The translations under genes were made by a program, and so were the position numbers. This document shows positions 21,701 through 29,034 of a stretch of DNA of 64,000 nucleotides, piece by piece. The DNA comes from Thermoleophilia bacterium. Its GTDB lineage: Bacteria; Actinomycetota; Thermoleophilia; Solirubrobacterales; 70-9. Location: the NCBI GenBank assembly GCA_016650125.1, contig JAENWT010000011.1:34015-98014 (forward strand). The letters are read 5' to 3'. The first letter of the stretch is position 1; each line of letters starts with the position of its first letter. Below the pieces are notes generated by a model. It searched no databases. It saw nothing but the letters and a program-made list of their open reading frames with translations, and was not told where the DNA came from.

Positions 21701-22731
21701 CCGTCGACCGATACGAGCAAGCTCTTGACACCAGAGCGCCGCGCCGAGGCCGGTGTGGTGCTGCCGTCGGTTGCTGCCACGTTCAAGTTGTTGCCGGTGC
21801 CGCCGGTGGCGCCGCCGGTGATGGCGATCTGGGGCGGGGAGCGATCGATCCGAACATCGAAGTCCTTGGCCGCCTGATGGATGAAGCCCCACCAGTCGTC
21901 CTGGTGGGCCCACCAAAGCGGATCCCAGGCCCATCCTTGCGCCACCGTCACGCCTTCACCGAAGTTGGCAAGTGAGTAAGTGGTCGGCGAGCTCGTATAG
22001 TTCGAAGGACAGGGTGATGATGCGGTGGCCGAGCAGGTCGGTGCCGAGCCGGTCACAAGCTCATGACTTCCATCCCAGCTCCCACCCGCCTTCGGGTAGT
22101 AGACCGCCGTGCCAGAGACCCCGAGGCCAGGATCTGAAGCGCCCACGCCGACGGTGGCGTTGCCGGTCGAGTCGACCCACGCGAAGGTGCCGTCTGGGGC
22201 GGGAGTTCCGTGGGTGATCGCTCCGACCGTCGGCGCCTCGGGATCAGACAGGGAGACCGATGCGCCCTGGAAAAATAACGCGCGGTTGCAGTAGTTGGGA
22301 TAGGTCTGGTTCGTACTTATTTGGGGTGTCCCGACGCCCGAAACGACCACGTCGTACGGGTGACCGAGATCGGCGGAATTGGGCGTGGTGGTCTTTGACG
22401 CCGAAGTCACCGGTGGGCCGAAGGTGCTGAGGCTTCGCCAAGCTGCGGGCGCCGTTCTGCGATAGATGCCGACGTAGGCATGCGGCTCGGCGAACTGAGT
22501 GCCGGTGAGACCGCAGGAGTCTGAATAGCTCAGCGGGGCAAAAGTAGCGGTCCTTACGAAGGTGCTATCTCCCGGCGGGTAATACAACCACTGTCCCCAG
22601 GTCGAATTCTTGTAGCCGCAGTTCCCAGGAGCCTGGACAATCGCACCGTAGTACCAGCCCCACGTGAACTGGCAGCCCGAGGTGTTTCCTGTGTTGTCCG
22701 CGGCGAATCCCCAGCCGGTGGCGGGCTGCCC
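18796..22731 (-). CDS. Large exported Ig-repeat protein, C-terminal part (frameshifted)
   Basis: About 1311 codons remain open from the frameshift near 22731. An in-frame TTG at 22587 is the first possible independent start, but the reading continues upstream without a stop into GQPATGWGFAADNTGNTSGC, so this is the continuation of the gene beginning at 23801. Several Ig-like domains follow (DRSPPQIAITGG; GGYTADPTPTFTYTSTTSG; RSFVVDTQGPSISATAP; TARTTYEINVTPDPP). The last ~330 residues (HVVAHHASWEFPSALPAVLG … YGVAMDTETSWSVPDLALS … DYGTAGGCRLEQECWDPWT) look like a compact, possibly glycosidase-like domain I cannot name. A surface or secreted role is likely. Confidence 0.72.
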   Translation of the reverse strand, partial: GQPATGWGFAADNTGNTSGCQFTWGWYYGAIVQAPGNCGYKNSTWGQWLYYPPGDSTFVRTATFAPLSYSDSCGLTGTQFAEPHAYVGIYRRTAPAAWRSLSTFGPPVTSASKTTTPNSADLGHPYDVVVSGVGTPQISTNQTYPNYCNRALFFQGASVSLSDPEAPTVGAITHGTPAPDGTFAWVDSTGNATVGVGASDPGLGVSGTAVYYPKAGGSWDGSHELVTGSAPTCSATASSPCPSNYTSSPTTYSLANFGEGVTVAQGWAWDPLWWAHQDDWWGFIHQAAKDFDVRIDRSPPQIAITGGATGGTGNNLNVAATDGSTTPASARRSGVKSLLVSVDGTQVFNQSQGCAPATGSCPLQAGLALSTSQFDEGPLGVTATAKDQLGDQTGLPHSHQKISTATVYLGGPEGTTSITGGPGGYTADPTPTFTYTSTTSGSAFKCKLDNGSWVTCNPGGFTSGALSDGAHTFYVRNWYGPGSSHPGPASRSFVVDTQGPSISATAPLDQTSSATAGRGVLSDVTAADPGSGAVRITLALDGDVQDEVTQSCPNGACTLADELDAYFTSEETEGERTYELTATDALGNVGTKSGTLVLDAVNPILTVTGDLPDSADALLTGDTAGATIDIDDSRDEDTGVAQVQVLVDGEVDYTQSPSCTSGCPSTYQTGYTYDQTDWSEGAHEVTILASDAAGNTARTTYEINVTPDPPVDNCPAVTPTQQTSHDILTETQAVGGFATSVTAPSIPATDPESDQELNPYWVVLPNEGAPFISEGSLADSTVGSGAAGGFGIDGEFCLMPMQTTSDESSAATVSHEGPDPDDPNSTDMFVDAAAFPNVATDTDLAVRPTATGVAAVAHLRGVQAPSALSWKLGIEDGLELRELSNGGLAIIDPAQEPRGLTVPDRDEDAENIDSIGDVSVQLAEGTFQLGSAEDELDEFVYSVIAAPYGVADDGTVTDAAWTVSNGDTITVDVPAGARQLVMPTFDDFKAKAPKHVVAHHASWEFPSALPAVLGTWGCDFSESLENELKGKRARNMIVDFGPASRDYSEDPGVFGALNWLGGNVFVSKQKIKQALEEAVNGYRDCSPPPTGGQKMRLVLGMSNDGIASHLVRNHSNPPSGAELNSLLLDNAKIAGKMLNATIGSVKKAKPNVTNIAYGVAMDTETSWSVPDLALSMARGMASGPFPAFDYGTAGGCRLEQECWDPWTLEDVAHASQGWPEESPSYMIKALPEIYKKKSIRDWLAVKNYMLENHFKFRFGGVTFQHAAPGQECSTDFRANAEWAWSSFHKYVAPNLERELVQFDCAWSGGIP

Positions 22732-23801
22732 GAGCCCCAGTTGTAGGTGTCGATGACGGGGTCGGTATATATCGGCATCGCATAATCGCCGTCCTTGAAG
22801 TCGGTTACGACCGAGATGGTGTTTCCCGAGACGACCAGATGCGATGGGACGTCTTGACCCTGGGCATCGGTCGAGAAGGGGGGCAGGACACGCGCGATCA
22901 CGTCTTGGCTGTCGTGAGCCTCGACCGAGCCATCGTCGTTCTTGGTCAAGGAAGCCCCAGCGGGCAGGTTGAGGGCGAGATCATAGGAGTTCGCCGCAGC
23001 GGGGGAGCGGATAAGTGAGGCCACATCAACTCCGGCCGAGATCGGCGAAAGGATCAGGTCCTGATCGGTCCCTGCGCCCTGCGGGAACAGTTCGCTTTGG
23101 CCGTCGAAGAGGCGACCCGTTGTCGATGTGTCCGCTCCGGCAGGGCCAACCGAAAACGTCAGATCGGAGCCGAGGTGGACAGGGTCATCAGATTGCTTGG
23201 GCAGGGCAATGTCAACGAGGCCGTTGTTGGTTATGAACTGATCGCGTTCGCTGTGGAGCGTTAGATCGACAGGCGCAAGTTGTCCGTCGTCACCCTCGGT
23301 GCGGAGCGGAACCGTCGAGTCGATCACTTCCGGTCTACCGTCATTGGAGACAAGCGCCGCGGTAGCGCTGTAGAGCTTCTCGACATCGACTTCGCGAAGA
23401 GCGCGAACCGGATCCCGGTTGAGTGCCGAGAGCTGGTCACCGAACTTCTTCTGTAGTAGGTCGGTTATCGCGGAGGCAGAATCGGAGCCTGCATAGGCGT
23501 TCTGGGACTGCTTCCGAGCTTTTGCTGCCTGCGGTGAGTCGAGATACTGCTCGCGCCGACGATCTTCCTCCTGTTCAGCTTGCCAGGCCTCGCCGGCGAG
23601 GCCGTTGGCCTCTGCGCCGGGGACATCAGACGGTCCGATTCCGTCGGGCAGCGGCGGCGGGCTCTGATCGGCGGCTGTCGCGGCGACGACGCAGCTCAGG
23701 CAGAGGATGAGCATCAAGCCGAGTGCCGAGATCGCCCGAAAACTGACGATCGTTCGAACCGAACTGTCACCACGACGCCGGTACCACTGGACGATGGACA
23801 C
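22554..23801 (-). CDS. Large exported protein, N-terminal part (frameshifted)
   Basis: GTG start at 23801 with a G-run about 8 bases before it. A signal peptide (AISALGLMLILCLSCVVAATAA) is followed by a charged helical stretch (AWQAEQEEDRRREQYLDS) and a beta-rich region ending DGDYAMPIYTDPVIDTYNWG. After that the frame yields Arg/Thr-rich nonsense to a stop at 22554, while the +1 frame continues with sensible protein. From 23801 to 18796 the length is 3n+2, so one missing base would restore a protein of about 1668 residues. It is either a real inactivating mutation in island cargo or a sequencing error. First gene of the island operon. Confidence 0.72.
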   Translation of the reverse strand: MSIVQWYRRRGDSSVRTIVSFRAISALGLMLILCLSCVVAATAADQSPPPLPDGIGPSDVPGAEANGLAGEAWQAEQEEDRRREQYLDSPQAAKARKQSQNAYAGSDSASAITDLLQKKFGDQLSALNRDPVRALREVDVEKLYSATAALVSNDGRPEVIDSTVPLRTEGDDGQLAPVDLTLHSERDQFITNNGLVDIALPKQSDDPVHLGSDLTFSVGPAGADTSTTGRLFDGQSELFPQGAGTDQDLILSPISAGVDVASLIRSPAAANSYDLALNLPAGASLTKNDDGSVEAHDSQDVIARVLPPFSTDAQGQDVPSHLVVSGNTISVVTDFKDGDYAMPIYTDPVIDTYNWGSGSPPPAGDSPRTTQETPRAASSRGAGTTVRLSRLLGTAATRIRPGDSGCITRREIAPS

Positions 23802-24132
23802 TGCTTACCCCCCCGGTAACTTCTGATCTCTGCTTCGGACTCGCAGGCGGCTGAACTGCGAGGCTGGGAAGCCTTCGACCCGTCTTTGGTCGCTGAGAGA
23901 CTGAATGGCGAAAGTACTACTCATCAATTCGAATATCAAGCAAACGATTGGGAAACGCCAAACATTCGCGACATCTCGATGACAGATCAATGCTCAACTC
24001 GGGATCTGAACAGCGATCGCCGGACGTAAGTTCGGTTCCTGTCACGGGAGTGGCTCTGCAAGCCGATGTCATCACCGGTGAGAGTGTTCACCCGTCGTGA
24101 ATGGGGCGAAACCGCCCGATTCCGCACTTGAT
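23802..24132. other. Gene-free stretch inside the island
   Basis: 331 bp between the start of the large exported protein and the end of the recombinase fragment. It must hold the promoter of the cargo operon. No open frame of note, inverted repeat or recognised operator was found by eye. The composition is more AT-rich than the flanks. Confidence 0.5.
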
Positions 24133-24489
24133 TCAGCCATCGGCCCCGAGTTTTGCCAACAATTCATCCTCTTCGAGCTCGTTGACCGCCCCGGCCAGGG
24201 CACCCCGAACCGCCGGCGATAGTCGCTCGAAGAAGTCAAGCCCGAATCCCTTTCGGTCAAGCTGCTCCAGGCGCTCCTTGCGGGCCAAACTGTCCTTCTC
24301 CCGCGCGAGAGCGATCGCGTCCCGCACTTGGCCGGCGCGCTCAGGGTCCGCGAACTTCAGGTAGCGCTGAGTAGTGGTCAGATTCTGGTGACCGAGCTGC
24401 TCCTGGACGGTGGGTAGCAGAGCGCCTCCTCGAAGCAGTCTGACCGCGTAGGAGTGTCGTAGTGCATGCGGAGTCACTGTGACACTCAT
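24133..24489 (-). pseudogene. Truncated tyrosine recombinase (integrase C-terminal part)
   Basis: 118 codons. It contains the C-terminal catalytic block of phage-type integrases: [15 protein letters not shown] (H-x-x-R), [10 protein letters not shown] (the second His) and the Tyr nucleophile in TTTQRYLKF, followed by an extra charged helical tail. The N-terminal core-binding domain and the first catalytic Arg are missing. The ATG straddles the island boundary at 24488, so the truncation coincides exactly with the repeat edge. It is probably non-functional alone and marks how the island arrived. Confidence 0.85.
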
Positions 24490-24703
24490 AGGGGCAGAAC
24501 CTAACCTTCAACTATGGCTTTACGGTTGGGCCGAATCTCTCGCCTGATGGATCTGGTCCCGCCCCACCCGGGCATAGAGCCAGGTGGCAAGGAACGCCAT
24601 GACCACGCCGATCACCAGCAGCGTGTTCGGGAACCAGCCGGGCCAGATCATCGCGAAGAACAGCGCCGACATGACCGGGAAGACCGCCATGCGGCCGAGC
24701 CAG
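24488..24703. repeat. Right direct repeat of the island (pgsA 3' end)
   Basis: 216 bp, 98% identical to 15316–15531 (differences at four positions). It covers 32 bp downstream of pgsA and the last ~61 codons of the intact gene. If integration was site-specific, the crossover lay within this segment and the element supplied the present 3' end of pgsA, as integrative elements using gene 3' ends usually do. Confidence 0.92.
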
Positions 24704-25167
24704 TTGACTTCGATGTCGACGCCGTGCTTGAGGCCCCAGCGGGCAAACATCACGGTGATCAGTTCCCGCAGTGCCAACAGCACCAGCAGCCAGCGGGGCA
24801 GCAGTTCGAAGTTCCAGCAGACAACGGCGCCGGAGAGGATCGTCAGGCGGTCGACCACCGGGTCGAGCAGGGCGCCGAGCCGGCTGTACTGGCCGGTGAC
24901 CCGGGCCAGCAGTCCGTCGAGGTAGTCGCCGGCGGCGATGCACCAGAAGATCCCGGCGGCCAGCCAGGACACGCCGTCGTCACTGGAAAAGGCCACGTAG
25001 AGGAACACCGGGATCGCCAGCAGCCGGATGAAGCCGACCAGGTTCGGCAGGGTGAACGGGTTGAGCGGCTGGCCGCTGCGGGTCTCGGTCGGTTCCGGCC
25101 CGGTGCGGTCGAGCCCGAAGAGGCGGCGGATCCTGCCAGTCCCGAAGGGTGCAGCGTCACCACTCAT
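24520..25167 (-). CDS. pgsA: CDP-alcohol phosphatidyltransferase (PgsA-type)
   Basis: 215 residues. The CDP-alcohol phosphotransferase motif is present: GDYLDGLLARVTGQYSRLG then LLDPVVDR (D..DG..AR..G...G...D...D). Hydrophobic segments occur around PNLVGFIRLLAIPVFLYVAF, LLPRWLLVLLALRELITVMF and FPVMSALFFAMIW. It transfers the phosphatidyl group of CDP-diacylglycerol to glycerol-3-phosphate or another alcohol in the membrane; the exact alcohol is not certain. Its 3' end is the part duplicated at the far side of the island. It starts 2 bp after the proS stop and shares its transcript. Confidence 0.88.
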   Translation of the reverse strand: MSGDAAPFGTGRIRRLFGLDRTGPEPTETRSGQPLNPFTLPNLVGFIRLLAIPVFLYVAFSSDDGVSWLAAGIFWCIAAGDYLDGLLARVTGQYSRLGALLDPVVDRLTILSGAVVCWNFELLPRWLLVLLALRELITVMFARWGLKHGVDIEVNWLGRMAVFPVMSALFFAMIWPGWFPNTLLVIGVVMAFLATWLYARVGRDQIHQARDSAQP

Positions 25168-25169
25168 GT

Positions 25170-26855
25170 TCAGGCGAGCGCCAGTGAAAGCTCGACGATG
25201 GCTTCGGCTCCGCCTTCGACGGGAATCCGGTGCACTTCTCCCGACATGCGCTCCGAGGCCTCGTAGATTCCGTCGGCCAGGCCGCGGCGCCCGACCACCA
25301 CCCGCAAGGGGCAGCCGATCAGCTCGGCGTCGGTCAGCTTCTGGCCGGGCCCGGCATCGCGGTCGTCGTAGATGACTTCCAGTCCGGCCGCCAGGAGTTC
25401 GTCGTAGAGCTCGTCCGACTTCTCCCGCTCAGGATCCGTTTCTTTGGCGAGCGAGACCAGATGGACCTGCCAGGGTGCGAGCGACGGCGGCCAGCGCAGA
25501 CCGTTTTCGTCACCGAACTGCTCGGCCGCCGCGGCGACGATGCGGGCCGGCCCGATGCCGTAGCTGCCCATGACGATCGGTTTCTCCTTGCCATCTTCGT
25601 CGAGGAAGGTGGCACCCAGTGGCTCGCTGTAACGGGTGCCGAGCTTGAAGATGTTGGCGACTTCGATCGCCGGTTCGAAACTGATCTCGTGGCCGTCTTC
25701 CGTGGTGTCTCCGGGGACGATCATCCGGATGTCGAGTTCTTCGAACTGGAAATCCCGGCCCGGCTCCACACCGCGGAGGTGTTGGTCAGGCTGGTTGGCG
25801 CCCGTCACCAGACCACCTCCGGTGATTGCTGAATCCTTGACGATCCTCACGTCGGCGCCGACCGGACCGATGAAACCGGGTGGTCCGACCTCCGCGGCGA
25901 TCTCGTCCTCCTTGGCGGGCCGCGAGGCCACACCGAGGTTGTTGGCGAGCTTCACGGTGTTCAGCTGATGGTCGCCCCGGACCAGGACGAGGATGAATTC
26001 GCCCTCGTCGGTCACGACCGGCACCGCCTTGATCAGGCTTCCGGGATCGACCCCGAGTTCGCGGCTGACGTCTTCGACCGTCTTCAGGCCGGGAGTGTCG
26101 ACCGCTTCCGGCGCGGACAGCTCGGGCGGCCGCTCGAATGGTTGGGGAATGGCTGACGCGACCTCTACGTTTGCGGCGTATCCGTGCGCCAGCGCGACCG
26201 TGTCTTCGCCGGCGGCGCACGGCGCCATGTACTCGTGCGCGCCGATTCCGCCCATCATGCCGACGTCGCTCTCGACCCGGTACCAGCGCAGGCCGGTCCG
26301 GTCGAAGATCCGGTCGTACGCCTCGATGCAGAGGTTGTAACTGACGTCGAGGCCTTCGTAATCGCGGTCGAAGCTGTAGGCGTCCTTCATCACGAACTCG
26401 CGAGTCCGGAGGATGCCGGCGCGCGGGCGCGGTTCGTCCCTTTCCTTGACCTGAAACTGGTAGACGATCTGTGGCAGATCACGGTAGGAACGGACTTCGT
26501 TCGCCATGTGCCCGGTGACGCATTCTTCGTGGGTCATCGCCAGGACCATCGGCGATCCCTTGCGGTCTTCGAGCTTGAAGAGCTCGTCGATGTCGTAGCG
26601 GCCGGTCTTCTTCCAGGGATCGGCCGGCTGCATGATCGGCATGAGCATCTCCTGGGCGCCGATGCCATCCATTTCCTGGCGGATGATCTCTTCGACCTTG
26701 CGGTGGCTGCGCCACCCGGCAGGAAGGTAAGTCCATAGTCCCGCGCCCATCTGCCGGACCATGCCCGCCCGCACGAGCAGCTTGTGGCTGATCGCCTCGG
26801 CGTCGGCCGGCGGATCCTTGACTGTAGGCAGGAGGGTTCGGGAAATCCGGGCCAT
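25170..26855 (-). CDS. proS: Prolyl-tRNA synthetase (bacterial type with editing domain)
   Basis: 561 residues, the bacterial ProS architecture. Class II core motifs: GAGLWTYLPAGWR near the start, PRAGILRTREFVMKDAYSF (motif 2) and GSYGIGPARIVAA (motif 3). The INS editing domain lies between about 225 and 375 (LIKAVPVVTDEGEFILVLVR … GPPGFIGPVG). The anticodon-binding domain closes the protein (VIYDDRDAGPGQKLTDAELIG). It charges tRNA-Pro in the cytoplasm and clears mischarged Ala. ATG start 12 bp after the methyltransferase stop. Confidence 0.96.
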   Translation of the reverse strand: MARISRTLLPTVKDPPADAEAISHKLLVRAGMVRQMGAGLWTYLPAGWRSHRKVEEIIRQEMDGIGAQEMLMPIMQPADPWKKTGRYDIDELFKLEDRKGSPMVLAMTHEECVTGHMANEVRSYRDLPQIVYQFQVKERDEPRPRAGILRTREFVMKDAYSFDRDYEGLDVSYNLCIEAYDRIFDRTGLRWYRVESDVGMMGGIGAHEYMAPCAAGEDTVALAHGYAANVEVASAIPQPFERPPELSAPEAVDTPGLKTVEDVSRELGVDPGSLIKAVPVVTDEGEFILVLVRGDHQLNTVKLANNLGVASRPAKEDEIAAEVGPPGFIGPVGADVRIVKDSAITGGGLVTGANQPDQHLRGVEPGRDFQFEELDIRMIVPGDTTEDGHEISFEPAIEVANIFKLGTRYSEPLGATFLDEDGKEKPIVMGSYGIGPARIVAAAAEQFGDENGLRWPPSLAPWQVHLVSLAKETDPEREKSDELYDELLAAGLEVIYDDRDAGPGQKLTDAELIGCPLRVVVGRRGLADGIYEASERMSGEVHRIPVEGGAEAIVELSLALA

Positions 26856-26867
26856 CGAACCCGTAAC

Positions 26868-27743
26868 TTATCTGTCTGCGATCTCTGCCATCGCCACCCG
26901 GTAGAAGTCTGGGGCGCCCTCGGCACCGCTGATGCCGGGGTTCTGCCGGAGTGCCTCGGCGGTCGACAGGTCCCAAACGAGTCTGAATCCCCGCTCCGCA
27001 AGAAACCCGTCTATTTCTTCCGGGTCGAGTCCGTATCGGAAGGGCTCCCCCACCTTTGCAACCTGAGTGCTCCAAGGTGGTTCGCTTTCGCCCTTCTCGT
27101 TCCGTTCGAGCAGGGAGACGTCGACGTAAGTGAAGACGATCCGGCTTCCGGGCGCGCCGCTCGAAGAAACCCACTCGAGCGTCTGGTCCACCGCCTCCGG
27201 AGTGAGATAGCTGAGAACCCCCTCCCAGACGTAGACGGACTTCAGCCCGGACACGAAGCCACCCAGCGTCAGCGGTGCCCCGACCCCTTTCTCCAGCAGA
27301 TCGAAGGGGACGTACTTGACGTTTCCGGGAAGCCTGCCAACCCGCTTCGCCAGTCGTTCCACCTTCCGCTCCTGGGTTGGTGGCTGATCGAGCTCGAATA
27401 CCGGAACCGTCCTGGCCGCCGGTAGACGCAGGCCCCGTGTGTCGTATCCGGCCCCGAGGATCGCCAGCTGCTCCGCTCCGGCTTCGAGCGCTTCGGTCAC
27501 GGCGTCGTCGATCAGCTTGGTCCGGATGACCGTCATCGGGCGCGATCCGGGCCAGTTCCTGTCGATGTAGTGGCAGACCAGCCTCTGCCCGCCGGGCAGA
27601 CCGGCAAGCCGTGCCCCGAGGGCCAGCTTTCCGCTGAGAAAGGCTAAGGCGTAAGGATCATCGAACAACCGGTCGGCCGGTGAACGAGCCGACTCGACGG
27701 CCCGGAACAATGCCACGTACTCGGCCGTGCGACTGACGGCCAA
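26868..27743 (-). CDS. SAM-dependent methyltransferase (LCM/TIGR00027 type)
   Basis: 291 residues. It resembles the leucine-carboxyl-methyltransferase-like family common in actinobacteria: an N-terminal SRTAEYVALFRAVES block, RTKLIDDAV, the SAM motif LAILGAGYDTRGLRL, VFELDQPPTQERK and a C-terminal VYVWEGVLSYLTPEAVDQTL. Substrates in this family are mostly unknown, some being polyketide or lipid carboxylates. TTG start just after the ispG stop. It lies in an isoprenoid/translation run without an obvious functional link. Confidence 0.82.
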   Translation of the reverse strand: MAVSRTAEYVALFRAVESARSPADRLFDDPYALAFLSGKLALGARLAGLPGGQRLVCHYIDRNWPGSRPMTVIRTKLIDDAVTEALEAGAEQLAILGAGYDTRGLRLPAARTVPVFELDQPPTQERKVERLAKRVGRLPGNVKYVPFDLLEKGVGAPLTLGGFVSGLKSVYVWEGVLSYLTPEAVDQTLEWVSSSGAPGSRIVFTYVDVSLLERNEKGESEPPWSTQVAKVGEPFRYGLDPEEIDGFLAERGFRLVWDLSTAEALRQNPGISGAEGAPDFYRVAMAEIADR

Positions 27744-27746
27744 GGC

Positions 27747-29003
27747 TCAGGCCCGGGTGAAGCGTCTGCCGGCGGTCGGCGAAACCTGCTCGTCGACCAG
27801 GAGCTTGTCGTTCTCCGCCTTCTGCGAAGCCTCGCGCTCCATCGCGGCGATCTTCTCCGGAGTCAGGTCGCCGGCGTTCTCTTCTTCGATCCTGGCGACC
27901 CACGCGGCGCCTTCGGCCGATTCGCGTTCATCGAATTCGACCTTGCCGCCGCGGTCGAGGGAGAGGTCGATCTCCTTGAAGAGCGCGTCGACCAGTTCTT
28001 CGGTCGCAACCTTCTTGATCGCCTTGCCGCCGGCGAATACGACGCCTTCGTTCTTGGCGCCGGCAATGCCGAAGTCGGCGTGCTTGGCCTCACCGATGCC
28101 ATTGACGGCGCAGCCCAGTACGGCGACTTCGATCGGCTCGTCGTAAGACTCAAGGCGTCGTTCGACCTCCATCGTGACCGCGTCCATGTCGAACTGGAGA
28201 CGACCGCAGGTCGGACAGGCGATCAGTACCGGTCCACGCTCGCGCAACTGGAGGGCCTTGAGGATCTCCCAGGCGACCTTGACCTCTTCCTCCGCGTGGA
28301 AGGTCGAGAGGCTGATTCGGATCGTGTCGCCGACCCCGTCGGCCAGCAGGGTGCCGAGACCGACGGCCGATTTCAGCGATCCCGACCACTTGGTACCGGC
28401 TTCGGTGATGCCGAGGTGGATCGGGTAGGGGATCTTCTCGGCGAGCAGGCGGTTGGCGGCGATCGTGTTCGGCACGTTGGTCGACTTGATCGACACCTTG
28501 AAGTTTGTGAAGTCGAGTGATTCCATCAGCTCGACGAACTCGACGCCCGCGGTGACCAGGGCTTCAACCGAGTTCTCGCGCTCGAGCTCATGAAGGTGCT
28601 TCGGCAAAGACCCGGAGTTCACACCGATCCGCATGGGCGTGTCCCGCTTGTTGGCCAGCAGGGCCACTTCGGCCACCTTGTCGCGGCCGCCGATGTTTCC
28701 GGGATTGAGCCGGATGCAGTCGGCGCCGGCCTCGATCGCCTTCAGGGCGAGGGTGTGGTTGAAATGGATGTCCGCGATCACCGGGATCGGCGACTTCTTG
28801 ACGATCGTCTTGAGCGCCTCGATGTCCTTGTCCCTCGGAACGGCCACCCGGACGATGTCGGCGCCGGCTTCGGCGACCCGCTCGATCTGTTCCATGGTCG
28901 CCGAGAGGTTGGCCGTCTCGGTCTTGGTCATCGTCTGGACGGCGACGGGCGCGCCACCGCCGATCGGAACCCGGCCCACGAATATCTGTCTTTTCGAACT
29001 CAC
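27747..29003 (-). CDS. ispG: 4-hydroxy-3-methylbut-2-enyl diphosphate synthase
   Basis: 418 residues. N-terminal TIM-barrel part (GGGAPVAVQTMTKTET; IVRVAVPRDKD; IRLNPGNIGG; MRIGVNSGSLPKHL) and C-terminal 4Fe-4S domain with CPTCGRLQFD and LGCAVNGIGEAKHAD, giving the three Cys and the following Glu that bind the cluster. It converts MEcPP to HMBPP in the MEP pathway, together with dxr a few genes upstream. The C-terminus is unusually acidic and extends about 50 residues past the domain. GTG start. Confidence 0.95.
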   Translation of the reverse strand: MSSKRQIFVGRVPIGGGAPVAVQTMTKTETANLSATMEQIERVAEAGADIVRVAVPRDKDIEALKTIVKKSPIPVIADIHFNHTLALKAIEAGADCIRLNPGNIGGRDKVAEVALLANKRDTPMRIGVNSGSLPKHLHELERENSVEALVTAGVEFVELMESLDFTNFKVSIKSTNVPNTIAANRLLAEKIPYPIHLGITEAGTKWSGSLKSAVGLGTLLADGVGDTIRISLSTFHAEEEVKVAWEILKALQLRERGPVLIACPTCGRLQFDMDAVTMEVERRLESYDEPIEVAVLGCAVNGIGEAKHADFGIAGAKNEGVVFAGGKAIKKVATEELVDALFKEIDLSLDRGGKVEFDERESAEGAAWVARIEEENAGDLTPEKIAAMEREASQKAENDKLLVDEQVSPTAGRRFTRA

Positions 29004-29034
29004 TACCTGTTCAGGGTACCGGAGGCGGCTCTTG

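Larger units (their letters stand above)
15532..24487. mobile_element. Genomic island inserted between pgsA and garA
   Basis: About 9 kb bounded by the 216-bp direct repeats 15316–15531 and 24488–24703. A truncated tyrosine recombinase abuts the right boundary. All cargo genes face left and encode large exported proteins. Base composition is visibly less GC-rich than the flanks, especially 18.9–22.7 kb. The bases next to the left boundary (15532–15675) show no recognisable gene, only short open stretches. Removing the island and one repeat would rejoin pgsA and garA, an arrangement known from other actinobacteria. The element looks degraded: the integrase has lost its N-terminal half and a cargo gene is frameshifted. 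Confidence 0.8.

Noticed and set aside
24133..24489. Functional integrase
   Set aside because: The N-terminal domain and the first catalytic Arg are missing; it is at most a C-terminal fragment.
15316..24703. Duplication as a pure assembly error
   Set aside because: The copies differ at four positions, their outer flanks make biological sense (garA promoter on one side, intact pgsA on the other) and an integrase remnant marks the boundary.
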